From positions 5,766,001 to 5,830,000 of the forward strand of contig JAJTTP010000001.1 in the NCBI GenBank assembly GCA_023313575.1: a stretch of 64,000 nt of DNA, read 5' to 3'. The DNA is from Eutypella sp. D-1 (Eukaryota > Ascomycota > Sordariomycetes > Xylariales > Diatrypaceae). The notes under the pieces are model-generated. The model was not told the origin of the DNA. It did not search any database and was given only the letters and a program-made list of their open reading frames with translations. Made by a program: the position numbers and the translations under genes. How positions within the stretch are numbered: the stretch's first letter is position 1; each line of letters begins with the position of its first letter. Shown piece after piece: positions 44,387 to 57,410 of this stretch.

Positions 44387-47300
44387 TTTTGGTACGTACG
44401 GAAATATGCATGTGCACGTATCAATGGACTGTATGTATGATATGTCAACCCTACCAACTTACCTGGTACGTGACATTTTAAGTACCAACGCAGGTATCTA
44501 TTAAGTACGGATGTATGGGAAATCCATCCACCTGGAGATGGGTTTGGGCTCTGGATACTTCCAAGGTTACAAACCTAGCATGGGGGGGGGGGGATCTAGG
44601 AATCCATAGGCGAAGCTCTAACCGGTTACGTAGTTCAGCTATACCGGTAGTGTAATATGATGGGATACATCCATGGGATCTATGAATGGATTTGATGTTG
44701 CACGAATCAAGACGTAAATATGCATGTACCTACCAGGTAACTATTGCCCGGGTTGTTGTTCTTATACAGCCAAGCTAGCTCAGCCTACCTAGGCAGCATA
44801 ACCGTACCTTGAAATACATACAACTAAACCACCTGAAGCAGCCTTGGAATAGAAAAAAAAAATGTCAGGCAGGCTGGCCAAAGCTGGAAACTTTTAAAAG
44901 CTGGCTGGCTGGTCGGCCAAGTTGGCAATTCAAGTTTTTAAAATATTACAAGACAAGACAAAGAAAAGAAGCCAAGTGTGGCCGACTTCCGTGAATCTGA
45001 CTGGGCTTGCTGGGATGGCAGCTTTCTCTCTCTCTCACTCTGGTCACTCTAAACCTTGCCAAGAAAGTGGGACGTCCCCAGAAAAAAAGTCGGGCATGTA
45101 TAATAGCGGAGTCAGCTAGGTACTTGTGAGTTACTTGCGATATCATTCGCAACTGTCAACCCTCCAGCTGTCCGTCTACGCCTCCATGAACGTAGCCGAA
45201 GCCTATCATTACTCACTCTAACCTACTATGAGCTATGATCTATGATCTGTCTTTACCTTATCTATCTCTATGTGTATGTGCGTATCTTGAGTTTGGGTGT
45301 TTGTATGTGTGTTTGTGCACAACCTGGAATATGGATGGAAATCAATGCAATGCAATGCCTCCATAAGTCCCCAGCGCAATGTAATGACGGGATGGGAAAT
45401 CAAGCGTTCTGTTTTGACCCTTCGTTTCGAATGAGGGGATCGCCCGAAAATACCTGGTTATACTAATAGGATCTATCAGACTACATACCCCTTGTAAGTC
45501 TACTTTCCAGGTTCCAAGTAAGTATGTACTGTAAACTTATGTCGTTCATCCGATTATTCGTGCTTAGGTGTGCCCGCCCGCAGAAGTCCGGAATATAAGG
45601 AACAGTAGAATCCGAATCCGATATGTATGAAATTGTAGAAATATGAGTAAGTTGATAGATGGGGTTTGTCCACTGTTCCCCATTAAAGAGGAGATAAAAG
45701 AAAAGAAAGTATTAAAAAACTTATGCGTTATCGTTAGATTAGAGGAGGGGGGTGCATTAATCGATGATCTACCTTAACACCTTTTTGTCTTGTTAAGCAT
45801 TTGATAGGACCCCATCACAGCCCAGGAGGTCGCTTCAAAGCCGGCTATTGGACCAGAGAGATGCTTGCATGTTGGGTTTGTGGGAATATAAAGGAGCGAA
45901 ATGGAAGGCATTGCTTACCTATGACCTACATGCCCTGAAACAACGTTCAGTCAAGCCAAGCATGTTCTTCTTCTCCCAGTTATTATTTTGCCTCGCGCGG
46001 GCTTCGACATTTTAAAACCCGGCCGTAGAGACAGGAGTTGCTGCTCTGAACCAGCCTGGACTGGACACTCGAGTCGGTGAGGGCAAAGCAACTTTCGTTT
46101 CTCGGCCGGACACCGATTAATGTTTCAGTTGGTGGCAAGACAACTTCATGACGTCCCAGGCGAAGGATTAGTTAGGACTCGAGAGCGAACGCCTGTTTAG
46201 GACATATCCCGGCGCACGTTGTCTTATTTCGATGTACCTAGCCCGTAGCATCGAGCGTAGAGGTAGTTGCGTACATTGTAGATTCAGGGTAACATCGACA
46301 AGAGAGATAACTAGATGAGATCCATTGCGCCCAGAGCAGCGGCGAACCCCCCCCTCGCCTCCCCCCTCCCCGGCCGTTATTAACCCATCAACCACATGCG
46401 TACCTTATATCATCATATGAAAGCGTCACACTAGTTAGGTCCATGAGCCGTTGAATCTATAGCGGCCCGTTCGAAATACCGCTTTAGTGGCAATGCTCTA
46501 AGCTCGGCCGCACTGCTAGCACATGCTCCGGGTGCCATACTAGTAGTTAAATGCATTCTAACTAACTACTACCCGTGGACGTGCCGTGTTAAGATGTAAT
46601 TCGAGATTCACTTAAACGATATCAGACACCAATTAAAATTGCTACTTCACTTAGGGGTGGCTAATTGTACTTTGGATTTATTTCTAAATGTGGCTCTTGC
46701 TCTTTTCCCGAGGTAAATTATTTTTTTTTTCTTTTTTTTTCAAGTTTTATATAACTACCTCCATCCTATCCATCTTATATCCTAAATACGTGTAAGAAAC
46801 CTTCGGGTTATAGGTGGTGGCAAGTGGTGTCCATTTCCGCCAGAGCGCTGGCACTTGCCAAGATAAACAGCCAGAAGTTGCCCCGGAGAGGTTACCTCAT
46901 CTAAGCAAAAAAAAAACCTTAATCGAGTTCATCGAGTCCCAGGTATCACATCACTCATCCACAACATGGAAGGCAACAACACAGTCGTAGGAGGCAAAAA
47001 GGTATCTCAAATCATAGCCCACTATTGACCAACACGTAGAATCCAAATGCTAAATGCCAGGAGTCAGGATAACCTCAGATTCTGATACAAGGTCTTAATG
47101 AGATCGTAGTCCCATCGCCCGCCCGCGGGGTCGCCTGTGTTATTGCCCGGTAGTAAGACGGAAGTCGCGAATTGAATTGATTGGACTCTGGATGGTGCAC
47201 CGCACCGAACGCTTGAGTTTACTTACCGCATTCGCTCCCTTACCCAACTATCATGGCATCGTAGCATTGTAGACGACGAGGCGACGATGTCATATTCCGC

Positions 47301-50059
47301 ACCGTAGCCCGAGAGTTCCACAAGTATCGCGGCGCTGTATGCGATGCTTGACTAACAGTTTGACGATTGAACATAGCCTTACTACCTGATCTTATCATGG
47401 GATGGTCAGCTCGACACCATACTTGCATTGTCATCGCTGACAACGCAGGAGGTGGATTGACGATATTGGTCAAGCAAGAAGACATCCACTAGTTAGCGTG
47501 TTGCTATTCCCGGACACTCTCTCTATAGCCCTACCCAGCCTAAAGATTATCGTCTGATAATGCGTTGGTGGGAAGGCAAGCCTCTGCCCCTCATATTTTC
47601 TATCATGTGCATTGAAGCTGTTCTTCTTGTATGCTTAACATCGGCTGTGCATGTGTTCGTCGAGGCTCTCGCGGCGTCGTTGCACTGCACCGTGTTGCGT
47701 TCGCCTGTGTGTGCGTGTGCTTATTCCGGTATTACGGCCGGCTCTCTATAAGCAGGAAATAGCTGCCATTTAAACCATTTTAAGAGGCCAATTGTCAGGC
47801 GGCGAAGTAAACTAAGAAAGTCGGCTGGCCTGGCCAACGTGGATGTCTAATATATGGAGGCCCAGCCTTGCGTGAGAAAGTCGGCAACCTTTGTAGGGTC
47901 ACAAGTTCATTGCAACCCTCCCGGGTCGACGAGTTTTGGTGCATTGCCTGCACACCCGGGCCTAAAAATAGATATAAACCACACACCCATTCCGATGCGG
48001 TTGCACGGGTGAACGAATTCGGTCACTACGCCGGTAGATATGGTACGATGGCCCAGGTCACACACACACTCACACCCACATACTCACACACAGAGAGTAA
48101 TGAACACCGCAGAACGCAGAATCGACAACAGCGCAGCCTGGTGCTTTTCATGCATTTCCCGCTTGTCGCCCCATCTACAATGTAGGTAATCATGGTGTGG
48201 TGCCCAGGTGTCCCACTACCGACGAACTGCGGGCTCTGTTCAGCCCGCCCGCCTAGCCGGTAATAAACCAAACGAAACTTCAGGAATAGGGAACAGCACG
48301 AACTAATCTGCTCCATCCTCCCAATCGCCAGCCAGCGTTTTTTTTTTTTTGTCCTTGCAGATATTTCCAGCCTATATGTTGTGCATCTACATCATGCTTG
48401 GCCCCCAGGTGCACCTGTTGACGCTGACGCACATCTATGGATGGTATCTATCGCGCTCTTTTTTTTTTGTTCGCGGGTAAACCGACCATATCATCCAAAA
48501 TCAATGGCCAGTTCCCAGGTATGGGGAAGTTTTTCCGTCGATTCTTACATCATGCTACAAAACGACGTTAACTTGCTCAAGTTGGCTCGGAGCTTTCGCC
48601 CATCGTTTAAACCCATCGTTTATAAAACCCTGGGTCGTGAAGTACCGGATTACTCGGTCGATCGGTCCGCATCCTTGTCCCCTGCGGTAAGCTACCTGGC
48701 TTGCCGCCCTTGGACGATGGGAACCCTGCATCTCGTTCCGTGACATCACACGGGGTTGGGCTGTGATTGGGTGGCCCTCCAGCGCATGCATTTGGCCCCA
48801 AGAGAACCTACCTATCACGGCCGAGAATCACCAACAGGGGTCGAAGGACAATAGCGCCGGGTCTTCCCTAACTACCCAATCACGATGCTTCCCCCGCTCA
48901 AAGCCTAAAAGTACCCCTGGCTCCCTAATGCCATTCTCAACCTCTTTCGAGCGCTTTTGCTATGTCGAGCATGTTGCAATGTCCAATCGTGGCTCCCCCC
49001 TCTGCCTGCATCCAAGAGATATGTTGGCTGCAAAATGCCAGGGCGGTAATTCCAAGGCCGTCGTTGCTGCACGTCCCGCACAGCGGGTATATAGAGTACT
49101 TGGTCGTTGGTAAGAAGTTGTGTTGGAACTGCGGCGGTTAAGCCCTGCTCGAATATCTTGAGCCATGTATTTCTTTCCCGTAGGTTATGGTCTGATGAAT
49201 TGCAAATTCCAACTTCCTTCTCCGTGATATACTACTACTACTACTACCTTAACCGTAGCCCCCCTCCCTCTCTCTCTCCCTCATATACCCAGCCTCTCTG
49301 CTGTCAGTTTTTACGCCGCCGTGGTCCTTCTTCTCTCCTCTCTCGGTAGGTGACATCTTCCTCCCATCGCTGCAGTGTATTATCCCTCTCCGCCCCCCTG
49401 GTTTTGGGAGGTAATTTGCAAAATACGACACGGATCGAGGATCTCATAAAAACCTGGCGCCGGGCCCCCGTCACATAGTTGTGGGCGGGCGTCTATTTTT
49501 CCTTTTTTTCTCGCAACGAATCGCGCCCACGGAGAAGATTGACGTTCCTCCCCCCCCTTAGCCTGCCCTATCAGAGGTCTTGTTCCCAGCCGACTTGAGC
49601 AAAAGCTTCCCGGCCCACCACCCGTGAGAGCCCACCCTCCACTCCCCCCATCGCATGTCCAAGGCGAGTGCATCCGCTAATAATCGCCCCCATGCAGTAG
49701 AACCCAGGAAGAGGGCGGCAGCGTCGAATAGGATTGTAGCAAGCCCACGGGCTCAGCGCCTACTCAAAAACACCACCTCCCCCCTTCTCGGGCTGCCACA
49801 CATCCTTTGAGGTGAACCTTCTTTTCCTTCGATAGCTGGTCTCCCTCATTCTGTTCTTCTCATATTGCTGCTCCCGCCTTCCATGTTCTTGAACGAACTA
49901 CGAACTACCAGTCCAGATTCGTGGAGCAAGCACTTATACATCGATCGTCTGGAAGTCGTCCCTCGTCTGCGTATAGAAGCGTATTGTTGTGTATAATCCA
50001 TTTTCCCTTTTGCTGTCGCTTTCTTTTTTACTCTTACTACAACACACACACACACCACA

Positions 50060-51791
50060 ATGGCGCCGCAAGACGACAGGAGGCGTCCTGCCGCCCTCAA
50101 CCTAGCACCTACGCGGTCATCCTCAGCCGGGTCGAACAGCACAACAGAGTCATCATCGGTGAAGCAGCCAAGGACACCGAGATTCGCCGAGGCGACGACA
50201 GTCTACTCGCCCGTCGAGCAAACCACCATGCCGTTCAGCGAGAGGTCACAACCAGCACAGTCCCAGCCCGCCGACGTCGGGTTCGGCTACATCAACAACG
50301 ACGGCGGCTCAGATCAACCCCGGGAGGCGGTGATAAATATGCCCATGACGCCAAAGTCTCCCCTTAAGAGCGCAATGAAGGTGCCCGGCACGCCGGCGAG
50401 GAAGTTCGACAACCCGCTTAGCCCGACGTTCAGGGAGGAGGACATCCTGGAGAAGCGCGAGTTAGATACGGAGAAGGAGCAGGCGCGGGATGTGGTAAGT
50501 TTTCCCAGTTGGAGGCGATAGATACGCAGAGAATTGGGAATGAAGACTGACACGAGAGCAACCACCACCACACAGGGGATCAAAATGAGAGTACGGATGG
50601 CCAAGTTCGCACTACGGGGCGTGGGATTCAGCTGCTCGCTGATCATCATCGCCATGCTGGGGTCGTCGTTCCAGATCTTTCGGGCGACGTCGTCGCTAGC
50701 GCCGCAGAACGGCCTACCGTCGTGGGCGTCGGGGACGCAGGTGTGGCCGCAGATCGTGGTGCTCTGCGCGGCGTGCATCTCGCTGTTCGCCTGCATCCTC
50801 ATCTTCATCGGGTACTGCCGCGGCGGCCACCGCCGCGCCGAGAAGGTCGGCGTCTACTACACGCTATTCGCCGTCGGCTGGTTCATCTTCTCCATGATCA
50901 TGTGGGCCGCGTCCGCCGGCATCCTCCAGTTCACCCGCAACAACAGCGATAACAAGGACATGTGGGGCTGGGCCTGCGTCGAAAACCACCGTTCCCAGCT
51001 TTTCCAGGACAAGGTCGACTATGCGCTTGTCTGCCGGCTTCAGGTAAGCCGCTATCTTATGCCAAGTCCCTCCGCAGAAACTCGAGTGGCGGGGGGGGGG
51101 GGAGGAAAAGAAAAGAGAACAAGGCTAACTCCCATCACAGGATTGGACCCTGATCTGCATCATCATCGAGGTTGTCATCGACGTGATCAGCATCGTGCTG
51201 TACAGCGTGGTGTTCTACCGGTACTACACGAAGCGGAAGCTGACCAAGTCGATGGACCTGCGCGACCGCGCGCGCTCGGACCTGTATCTAGCGCAGCTGC
51301 GCTCGCAGTCGGCACCCAACACCCCCGGCTTCGGCCCCGGTCCCAAGTCCCCCGCCTTCTCCCAGTACGCCCTCTCGCCCCGCTTCCCGCCCTCCCAATT
51401 CAAGTCCCTATCCGACATCTCGGAATCTCCCGTCGCGGGCCCCGCCCCTTTCACGCCTGCCGCCGGCAACAACAACAACAACAACAACATCGTAGAACCG
51501 GTGTCAGCATTCGCGCAGCAGAACCAGCCTACCGCGACGACGACGACGGCAGAGGGAGCCAGCAGCAAACCGTTCGTGCTGCAGAAGCCGCCGACGAAGG
51601 CGCCGTCCGCGACGCCGAAGCTAGGCCAGGCCGCGTTCCGGACGCCGCCCGCGTCGGCGACGGCGCCGACGTTCCACGAGCCCGCGCCCCTTGCGCCGGG
51701 CGAGCAGCAGTACGACGCTGTGCCGATCCCCGGCGCCTACGCCGACGCCGCGGTCAAGAGCCCGCCGCCGGCGCAGCTGAACTTCCGGTGA
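50060..51791 (+). CDS. Fungal four-helix membrane protein, MARVEL-like topology
   Basis: Three exons, 50060-50494, 50576-51043 and 51141-51791, give 517 residues; both introns are phase 0 with GTAAGT/GTAAGC donors. Residues 1-145 are a polar N-terminal cytosolic region rich in Pro, Ser and Thr with TP/SP sites. Four membrane helices follow: about 157-180 (VGFSCSLIIIAMLGSSFQIF), 204-226 (QIVVLCAACISLFACILIFI), 236-259 (VGVYYTLFAVGWFIFSMIMW) and 302-325 (LICIIIEVVIDVISIVLYSV). The last two are separated by a loop with two Cys (WGWAC, ALVC) that could form a disulphide. A long C-terminal tail carries SPxF and Pro-rich motifs and an Asn run from AAC repeats (about 410). The topology is that of MARVEL-type and related cortical proteins, but I do not recognise a characterised family. 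A plasma-membrane role is an inference. Confidence 0.82.
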
Positions 51792-54089
51792 TAAAAACAT
51801 GGGAGCGGGATGCGTTGATCAGCTTTGGCGGATATATAAGAAAAGAAAAAAATGGGAACGAGGGTAGAAGTGATGATGATTTTCAATGGGACTTATAATT
51901 TCTTTTGTTTCAGCTGGACTGATGGATATCAGAATGGGAATCGATGGGGCCACGACGATGAACGAGGATGAAAACCGACCCGAGCAGAAAAACCCCTACG
52001 ACAACCCTGTCACTCACTCATTCGTTCGAGCGATAACCTATCTCTGCTCTCTTTATGACCACCATCACTCTTTATGAAGAAATCAGTCGGTTGGTCAGTT
52101 CAATTGGGGTGGGCGTTGCGTGTAGGTCTAGGTTATGTGGATGGATCCCACTCAAAGGGGGGAACAGGGAAAGCGGTGGTGGCATCTTGGATTTGGGGTT
52201 TTTGGATCACAGCAGCAACTTTTTTACTATTATATACCTCTTGGGCGGACGGACTTTATTGTCAAACTATTTCATCCAGACTTTATTTACAACCTTTTTA
52301 TATTTCAGAAATACCAATTTCTCTTTTTTCACAAAGTTATTCGCACCTTCTTATGCTACTCTTTCATCTCATCACTTGATATATCTAGATCAGTACGTAG
52401 CTCTCCTAATCACGACAATGCCTGAGGTTGGATACCGGAGAACGTTCACTATCACCGTCATCGCCATCGCTGTGGGACCCTGCCGCCCGATTTCACTGTC
52501 AGTAATTTGGTGCGGACCTCATAGTCACGGTTGTCTATGCGGTAATTTGGTTTATGTAGCAGCCAGCTATAATGACCTACTCTGGACTAAAAGCATAGCC
52601 ACGCCTCTATTTCACCGAGCGGATTTCCCCAATTGCATGCACTTTATCCATTCGCTAATAGGACACCGTAAATCGTGAATAACGGAGTAGAGTAAGGCGA
52701 GACAGCCTCACAGGTTCCTCTATATCGGGAGCGGTAGTGATGAACCTTAGATTTACTACGGCGCGGCGCGGATGGTGACTATTTCCTCTGCGTACTTATG
52801 TATGTATACAGGAAGAAGATAGAGAAGTCCCGAAAGCAATACCCCGGCGGGATATGGCTGACAATCGATCGCATCAAGGCGCCCCGAAACGTATCGGAGA
52901 TTTCTAAACAGCTCCTACCTACCTAATAGATCCTTTCCAGTACTTAGGTATGCTCAGTGACCCCCGCAGCTTTCACTCAGCCCAGCTACGACTGACCCGC
53001 CCGAGTTCTATTTTATGCAATCTATGTATACGTCTATGTCTGCGTAGCCCGGAGACGTCACTTCCCTCACATGTATGACCTTTCTCTACCTACATACTTA
53101 CAGCCATCGTTACCACCCACCACCCACCTACGTGTCTACCTGTCCAACGCCGGCCCAAAGGGGGCCAGAAAGGGGGCGGGGGCGGTTGGCGAAGCACGTC
53201 TAGCATGGACATGTCACGCGGTCTCAGTCACAGCCAGCAGGCCGCGTTACGGGACAAGCAGCGGCCCGGTTTCCTGTGACGTGAAACTCGACTCAATTAC
53301 CTATGTATATCTGCTAGGCAAGCGACCAGCCTTGGGGGGGGGGGGTGAGGGGTTGGGCCATCCCCTTTAATAAGCCGGCTGTCAGACCCAAAGGCCTTAC
53401 GGGAGAAAGAAGAGGAAGAGGGCAGGTAGCTATGGATTGGATTGGCCAAGGGACGGGGCGGAACAAACCCGGGAATCACGGTAGGATTGCAGGGTAGGTA
53501 GGTAGGTATGTAGGTATGTAGGGAAACAGGGCAAACTGCCAGGGGAAGAATAGTTGACGGAGCGTGCCCCAGCTGGGGAAAACGGCGTTTCCCACGTTTC
53601 CCGTAAGCGCCGTCGTCGCCCCCGTGTCGGTGAGGGGCAAAACTACCTATAACTATCAGGTGTGACTACTCTCCTACATACCTAGATAAGTACATAAGTG
53701 ACGTATGGTTATGCCCGTCGGGGCGCGCCGCGCGGAGATGCTGGCGCTTAGAGTAGGCATGTATGCGTGTTCTTGTCGCATCGGTGGGTCTCGGTAGATG
53801 ACATATCTGTATGCACTTCAACCTAGTAACTACCAGTACCTTAATGTGGAATTTGGAGGCTACTCGCAGGGGACACCACCGACTGGGCAGGTTTCAGCTG
53901 TAACATGGAAGAATTGGTTCTAGCAAACGCTTACCTAATCCCGCGCATCCAACACCAGCTCATACAACAGTATTGATTCCAAGAAGATTGTATTAATGGT
54001 GGTAATGATGTTGTAGAATCTAAGTTTTACAGTCACAGTATAAGCCAGGTTGGACCGTCTTAATACCACTGGGCTAGGGTCGCCCCTAC
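51792..54089. other. Intergenic region, start of the AT-richer accessory part
   Basis: No supported gene. The 207-codon open frame at 52055-52678 has no conserved look and sits in the 3' flank of the membrane-protein gene. Short G-rich and TAGG-type repeats occur near 53331-53343 and 53493-53520. Confidence 0.5.
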
Positions 54090-54705
54090 CAGTATTCATA
54101 ACTGGGCAAGGCAGAAATAGTAACTGGGCAGGGCATTAAACCGCATTAGGATAGATACCCCACCCACCCATTTTATATGGCCAAATCCTCCAACTTTATG
54201 TATGCCCATCACATTTTCTACGGCCTGTTTTTCGAATAAAATATAAGTTATTACTATTCGAATAGGTTTACGCCCGGGCAATCGTGGTTATAATAGCTAT
54301 AACCGCTGCAATACCTTAAGGGCTTAATAGCTTAATGGCTCAGTGGCTATAGTGGCTATAATAGGGTAAGTAAAAAGACATATTAAGCCACTAAGCTACT
54401 AAAGCCACTAAAGCCACTGTAACCACTGTAGCTACTAAGCCACTATAGCCACTGCACCTATAGCAGCTACAACAGCTATAATAATCAGGGCCTAAATAAG
54501 GCTATAATAATTATCGCTACAAATAACCCGATATACTGCTATAAGCTTATATTTAAGGATAGCTTTATCTAAGTAAATTTTATTTAGTAATCTTGCATAT
54601 AAAAGGAGGATCTGGCCATACAAAATGGGTAGGTAGGGCATCCATCCTAATGCGGTTAATGCCCTGCCCAATTACTATTTCTGCCCTACCCAGTTATGAA
54701 TACTG
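54090..54705. mobile_element. 616-bp non-autonomous TIR element (MITE-like)
   Basis: The ends are inverted copies of each other. The left end reads CAGTATTCATAACTGGGCAA from 54090, and the right end reads the same way inward from 54705 with two transitions. Similarity continues for about 115 bp with roughly 90% identity, one 1-bp and one 2-bp gap, and differences that are nearly all transitions. The interior (about 54210-54590) is AT-rich with degenerate repeats of the type GCCACTAAA and GCTATAATA and no coding capacity. Long TIRs, small size and no ORF define a MITE-like element, probably mobilised by a Tc1/mariner-pogo-type transposase. No clean target duplication is visible right at these ends; a TA lies four bases inside each end (CAGTATTC), so the true boundary could be a few bases in. 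Confidence 0.85.
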
Positions 54706-55196
54706 CTCATACAAATATCAGCCCATTCAACTACCAGCCAATCAGAAATCCTATTCATATGCGCGTTTCCCAATGCTGCCCATAAAGTTTCTAGAGCTAG
54801 CGCGGGATTTTACAACTTACCTAAAATGACAAATTGCCTATCCCGTCCCGGGGTATGCTATTTTTGACTTAGTTAGGTTAGGTAAGTAATAAAGGAGCTT
54901 CACAAGCCAAAAAAATACTGCAAGGTAAGGGGGTAATTCCGCCGGACTCACCTGCACCTTTCCCGAGCAACAGAACGTGTTAAGCGTGTAAGGCGTGTTA
55001 AAACGTGTAAAGTGTACCTACCATAAAGTAAGTTAAGTTATCGCCCGGTTACCTAACCTACATAAGTACTTTGAGTGTAAAATCCACAGAGAGAAGCTTC
55101 TTACTCGCTCACACCTTAAAATCACCAGATCACGAGAGAGATCAACCCCAACCAGCCAGCCAGCCAGCCAACCAACCAAAAGATAAATAAAAAATC
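54706..55196. promoter_or_regulatory. Upstream region of the URA6 gene
   Basis: About 490 bp between the TIR element and the kinase ATG. It contains short repeats of GTGTTAAGCGTGTAAGGCGTG type near 54975-55015. The leader just before the ATG is rich in CCAGCCAGCCAGCCAACCAACC-type repeats. A transposable element ending 490 bp upstream may border the promoter. Confidence 0.5.
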
Positions 55197-56412
55197 ATGG
55201 CGTCCCCTTCTGTGCAACGCCTGCTCTGGCGGCAGGTAACCCGATCAACCGCAACCGCAACCACCACCACCTCATCATCATCATCATCATCATTATCATC
55301 ACCCTGCCTCAAGCACATCCTCCCGCGCCGAACGATAACGACGACCTCGAACCCCCTAAGGATATCCCGAGCCTATACCAGGACACCATTTACAGCCACC
55401 ACCACCGCCCGGAACGCGCAGTCGCAATCGCAATCGCAATCGCACCACCACCGCGCCTACAGCACACAGCCGCCCCCTAAAAACCAGGTCAAGTTCTGGC
55501 CCTTCGCCCTTATCATCGCCGCTGGTACCGGGGGTTACGTGTTACTTGCGAAGAAGAGAGCAGGTTAGTTCTTTCTCTTTTTTTATTTTCTTTTACTTCC
55601 TGCGAGAAATCTATATATATATGCCCCGTTGCGGCCGATCCTATATACCTCTTTTCGCAAATCGCTCGCACAAGAAAGGAGAAGGAGACAGAGGGTCCAC
55701 TATCTAACACGCGATCTTTCCCTGCACAGGCGTCACAATGTCCAACAACACGGAAGAGCAACAGCAGCTCCCGGCGCCCGACAAGCCGACGCCGACGTTC
55801 TCGCCAGACGACGTGACGGTGGTGTTCGTGCTGGGCGGGCCGGGCGCGGGCAAGGGGACACAGTGCGCGCGCCTGGTCTCCGACTACGGATTCACGCACC
55901 TATCCGCGGGCGACCTGTTGCGAGCCGAACAGGAGCGCCCCGGAAGCCAATTCGGCGCCCTCATCCGCGATTACATCAAGAACGGCCAGATCGTGCCCAT
56001 GGAGGTGACCATCCAGCTGTTGGAGAACGCGATGGCGGCCGCGCTGGAGGAGAAGAAGAGTAGCAAGGGCAAGTTCCTGATCGACGGGTTCCCGCGGAAG
56101 CACGACCAGGCGCTGAAGTTCGAGGCGGCGGTGTGTCCCGCGCGCCTGGTGCTGTTCTTCGACTGTCCCGAGGCGGAGATGGAGCGCCGGCTCCTCGAGC
56201 GCGGCAAGACCTCCGGCCGCGCCGACGACAACGCCGACAGCATCCGCAAGCGCTTCCGCACCTTCGTCGACACCTCCATGCCCGTCGTCCAGTACTACGA
56301 GGGTCTGGGCAAGGTCCTCCGCGTCGACGCCCGCCCCGACCCCGACGTCGTCTATAAGAATGCCCAGAAGCTGCTCGCGGATCGCCTGGGTGATGATCTG
56401 CGCCGCGCCTGA
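55197..56412 (+). CDS. URA6: UMP/CMP kinase (uridylate kinase) with N-terminal mitochondrial-type extension
   Basis: Transfers phosphate from ATP to UMP (and CMP, often AMP) in pyrimidine nucleotide synthesis. Exons 55197-55563 and 55730-56412 give 349 residues. The kinase core starts near residue 140. It has a P-loop [10 protein letters not shown] at about 159, [12 protein letters not shown] as the NMP-binding segment, and [12 protein letters not shown]. The LID is short ([20 protein letters not shown]), as in short-type NMP kinases. Residues 1-125 form an extension: an Arg/Ser/Thr-rich, acid-free presequence, a QSQSQSQS stretch, then a hydrophobic helix ([20 protein letters not shown], about 100-120). 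This fits mitochondrial import with membrane anchoring. The intron ends four codons before a second in-frame ATG (55738), whose product would be a 224-residue cytosolic kinase of normal Ura6 size. Confidence 0.93.
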
Positions 56413-57410
56413 GCGTGGGGAGAGTGAGAGAGGGCTTTCTCATATCATCACCCCCCCACCCCTTCACCTGCCTAGGTGCAACACAGGACCCGTCCTATTT
56501 GCCGTTTGGTTTATACTTTCCCAGCCGTTGTTGTGCCTGGTAATTTAGCTAGATAGTTGGGGCCACAGGAGGGAGCGGTCAGGATATAGACAAAAAAAAG
56601 AAAATAATTCAAATAAATTCAAAGAGGACACGGGGGAGGCGGAGCATGAGAGGAGATAGGAGAGACAGGGAAGGGGGGGGGGGGTGGAACGGAAAGGAGG
56701 ACGGATGGGGTAGAGGTTAGGACCATGATGGCCTGGCTTCAAGCAGACTTGACTTGACATATATATATTACTTAGGCGCGGGGTGCGGTGCGATGCGGTG
56801 CTGAGGGTTGCTGGATAACAACGACGTCTGCTTTCGTGGTGAAATCCAGTCTAGTTTCGTAGTTGCGCAGTTGTTCTCTCGCCCGAGGGAGTTTGGTCGA
56901 GGAGCACAGCAGGGGCCAGGCGACTTGTTTTACCTACCTACATAGATTATATTCTTATCGTATCTTCTTTTTCTTTCTTTCTGTCTGTTGTTAGTCGCTA
57001 TGGTAATTACCTACTGCTGGTAAGAAAAAAAAAAGGTGGGGCGTAATTGACTTTCGCTCACTTCCTCCCCTCCCCCCTTTATCCCTCACATACCCCTATT
57101 CTTATTCGAACTGCACCACCTACGTACCTACGATTTTACGCCCTTGTAGAGAGCCCTCCTATGCACTTCAGGTAAGGCATGTTACGGTCCTCGTTTTGAG
57201 GGTAAGATTTTCTTTCTTGGAAATTTTTTCGAAAAAAAAAAAGAAAAGAAAAAATATTCTCTAGCCCTTATCTAGGCAGGTAATATGCTACCGTACGTTC
57301 CTATATACCCATTATGCATGTTCTTGTGTCTGTTCATATAACATCACCAGCCCTTCCCCCTAGGTACACTCCTACCACCTCTTCAGGCTGGAGTAAAGAC
57401 GTTCCCGGGG
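56413..57410. other. Intergenic region downstream of URA6
   Basis: No supported gene. It contains purine-rich and A-rich stretches (near 57230-57255) and a G run near 56676. Confidence 0.5.

Larger units (their letters stand above)
43092..50059. other. Seven-kilobase gene-free region between divergent genes
   Basis: I see no supportable protein-coding gene, tRNA or rRNA. The CYR1-proximal part has a hexameric CAGTGG/CAGCGA-type minisatellite (about 43165-43290) and AT-rich palindromic stretches (43433-43463). Further out are GGAT runs, a 10-bp tandem repeat at 44341-44386, a 13-G run near 44583 and long AT-rich stretches. The last kilobase before 50060 is CT-rich and ends in an AC run, as expected of a fungal promoter and leader. 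All frames are short and compositionally random. Confidence 0.5.

Noticed and set aside
52055..52678. 207-codon plus-strand frame
   Set aside because: Starts inside the 3' flank of the membrane-protein gene, has no promoter-like leader, no recognisable domain and a mixed composition like random AT-rich DNA.
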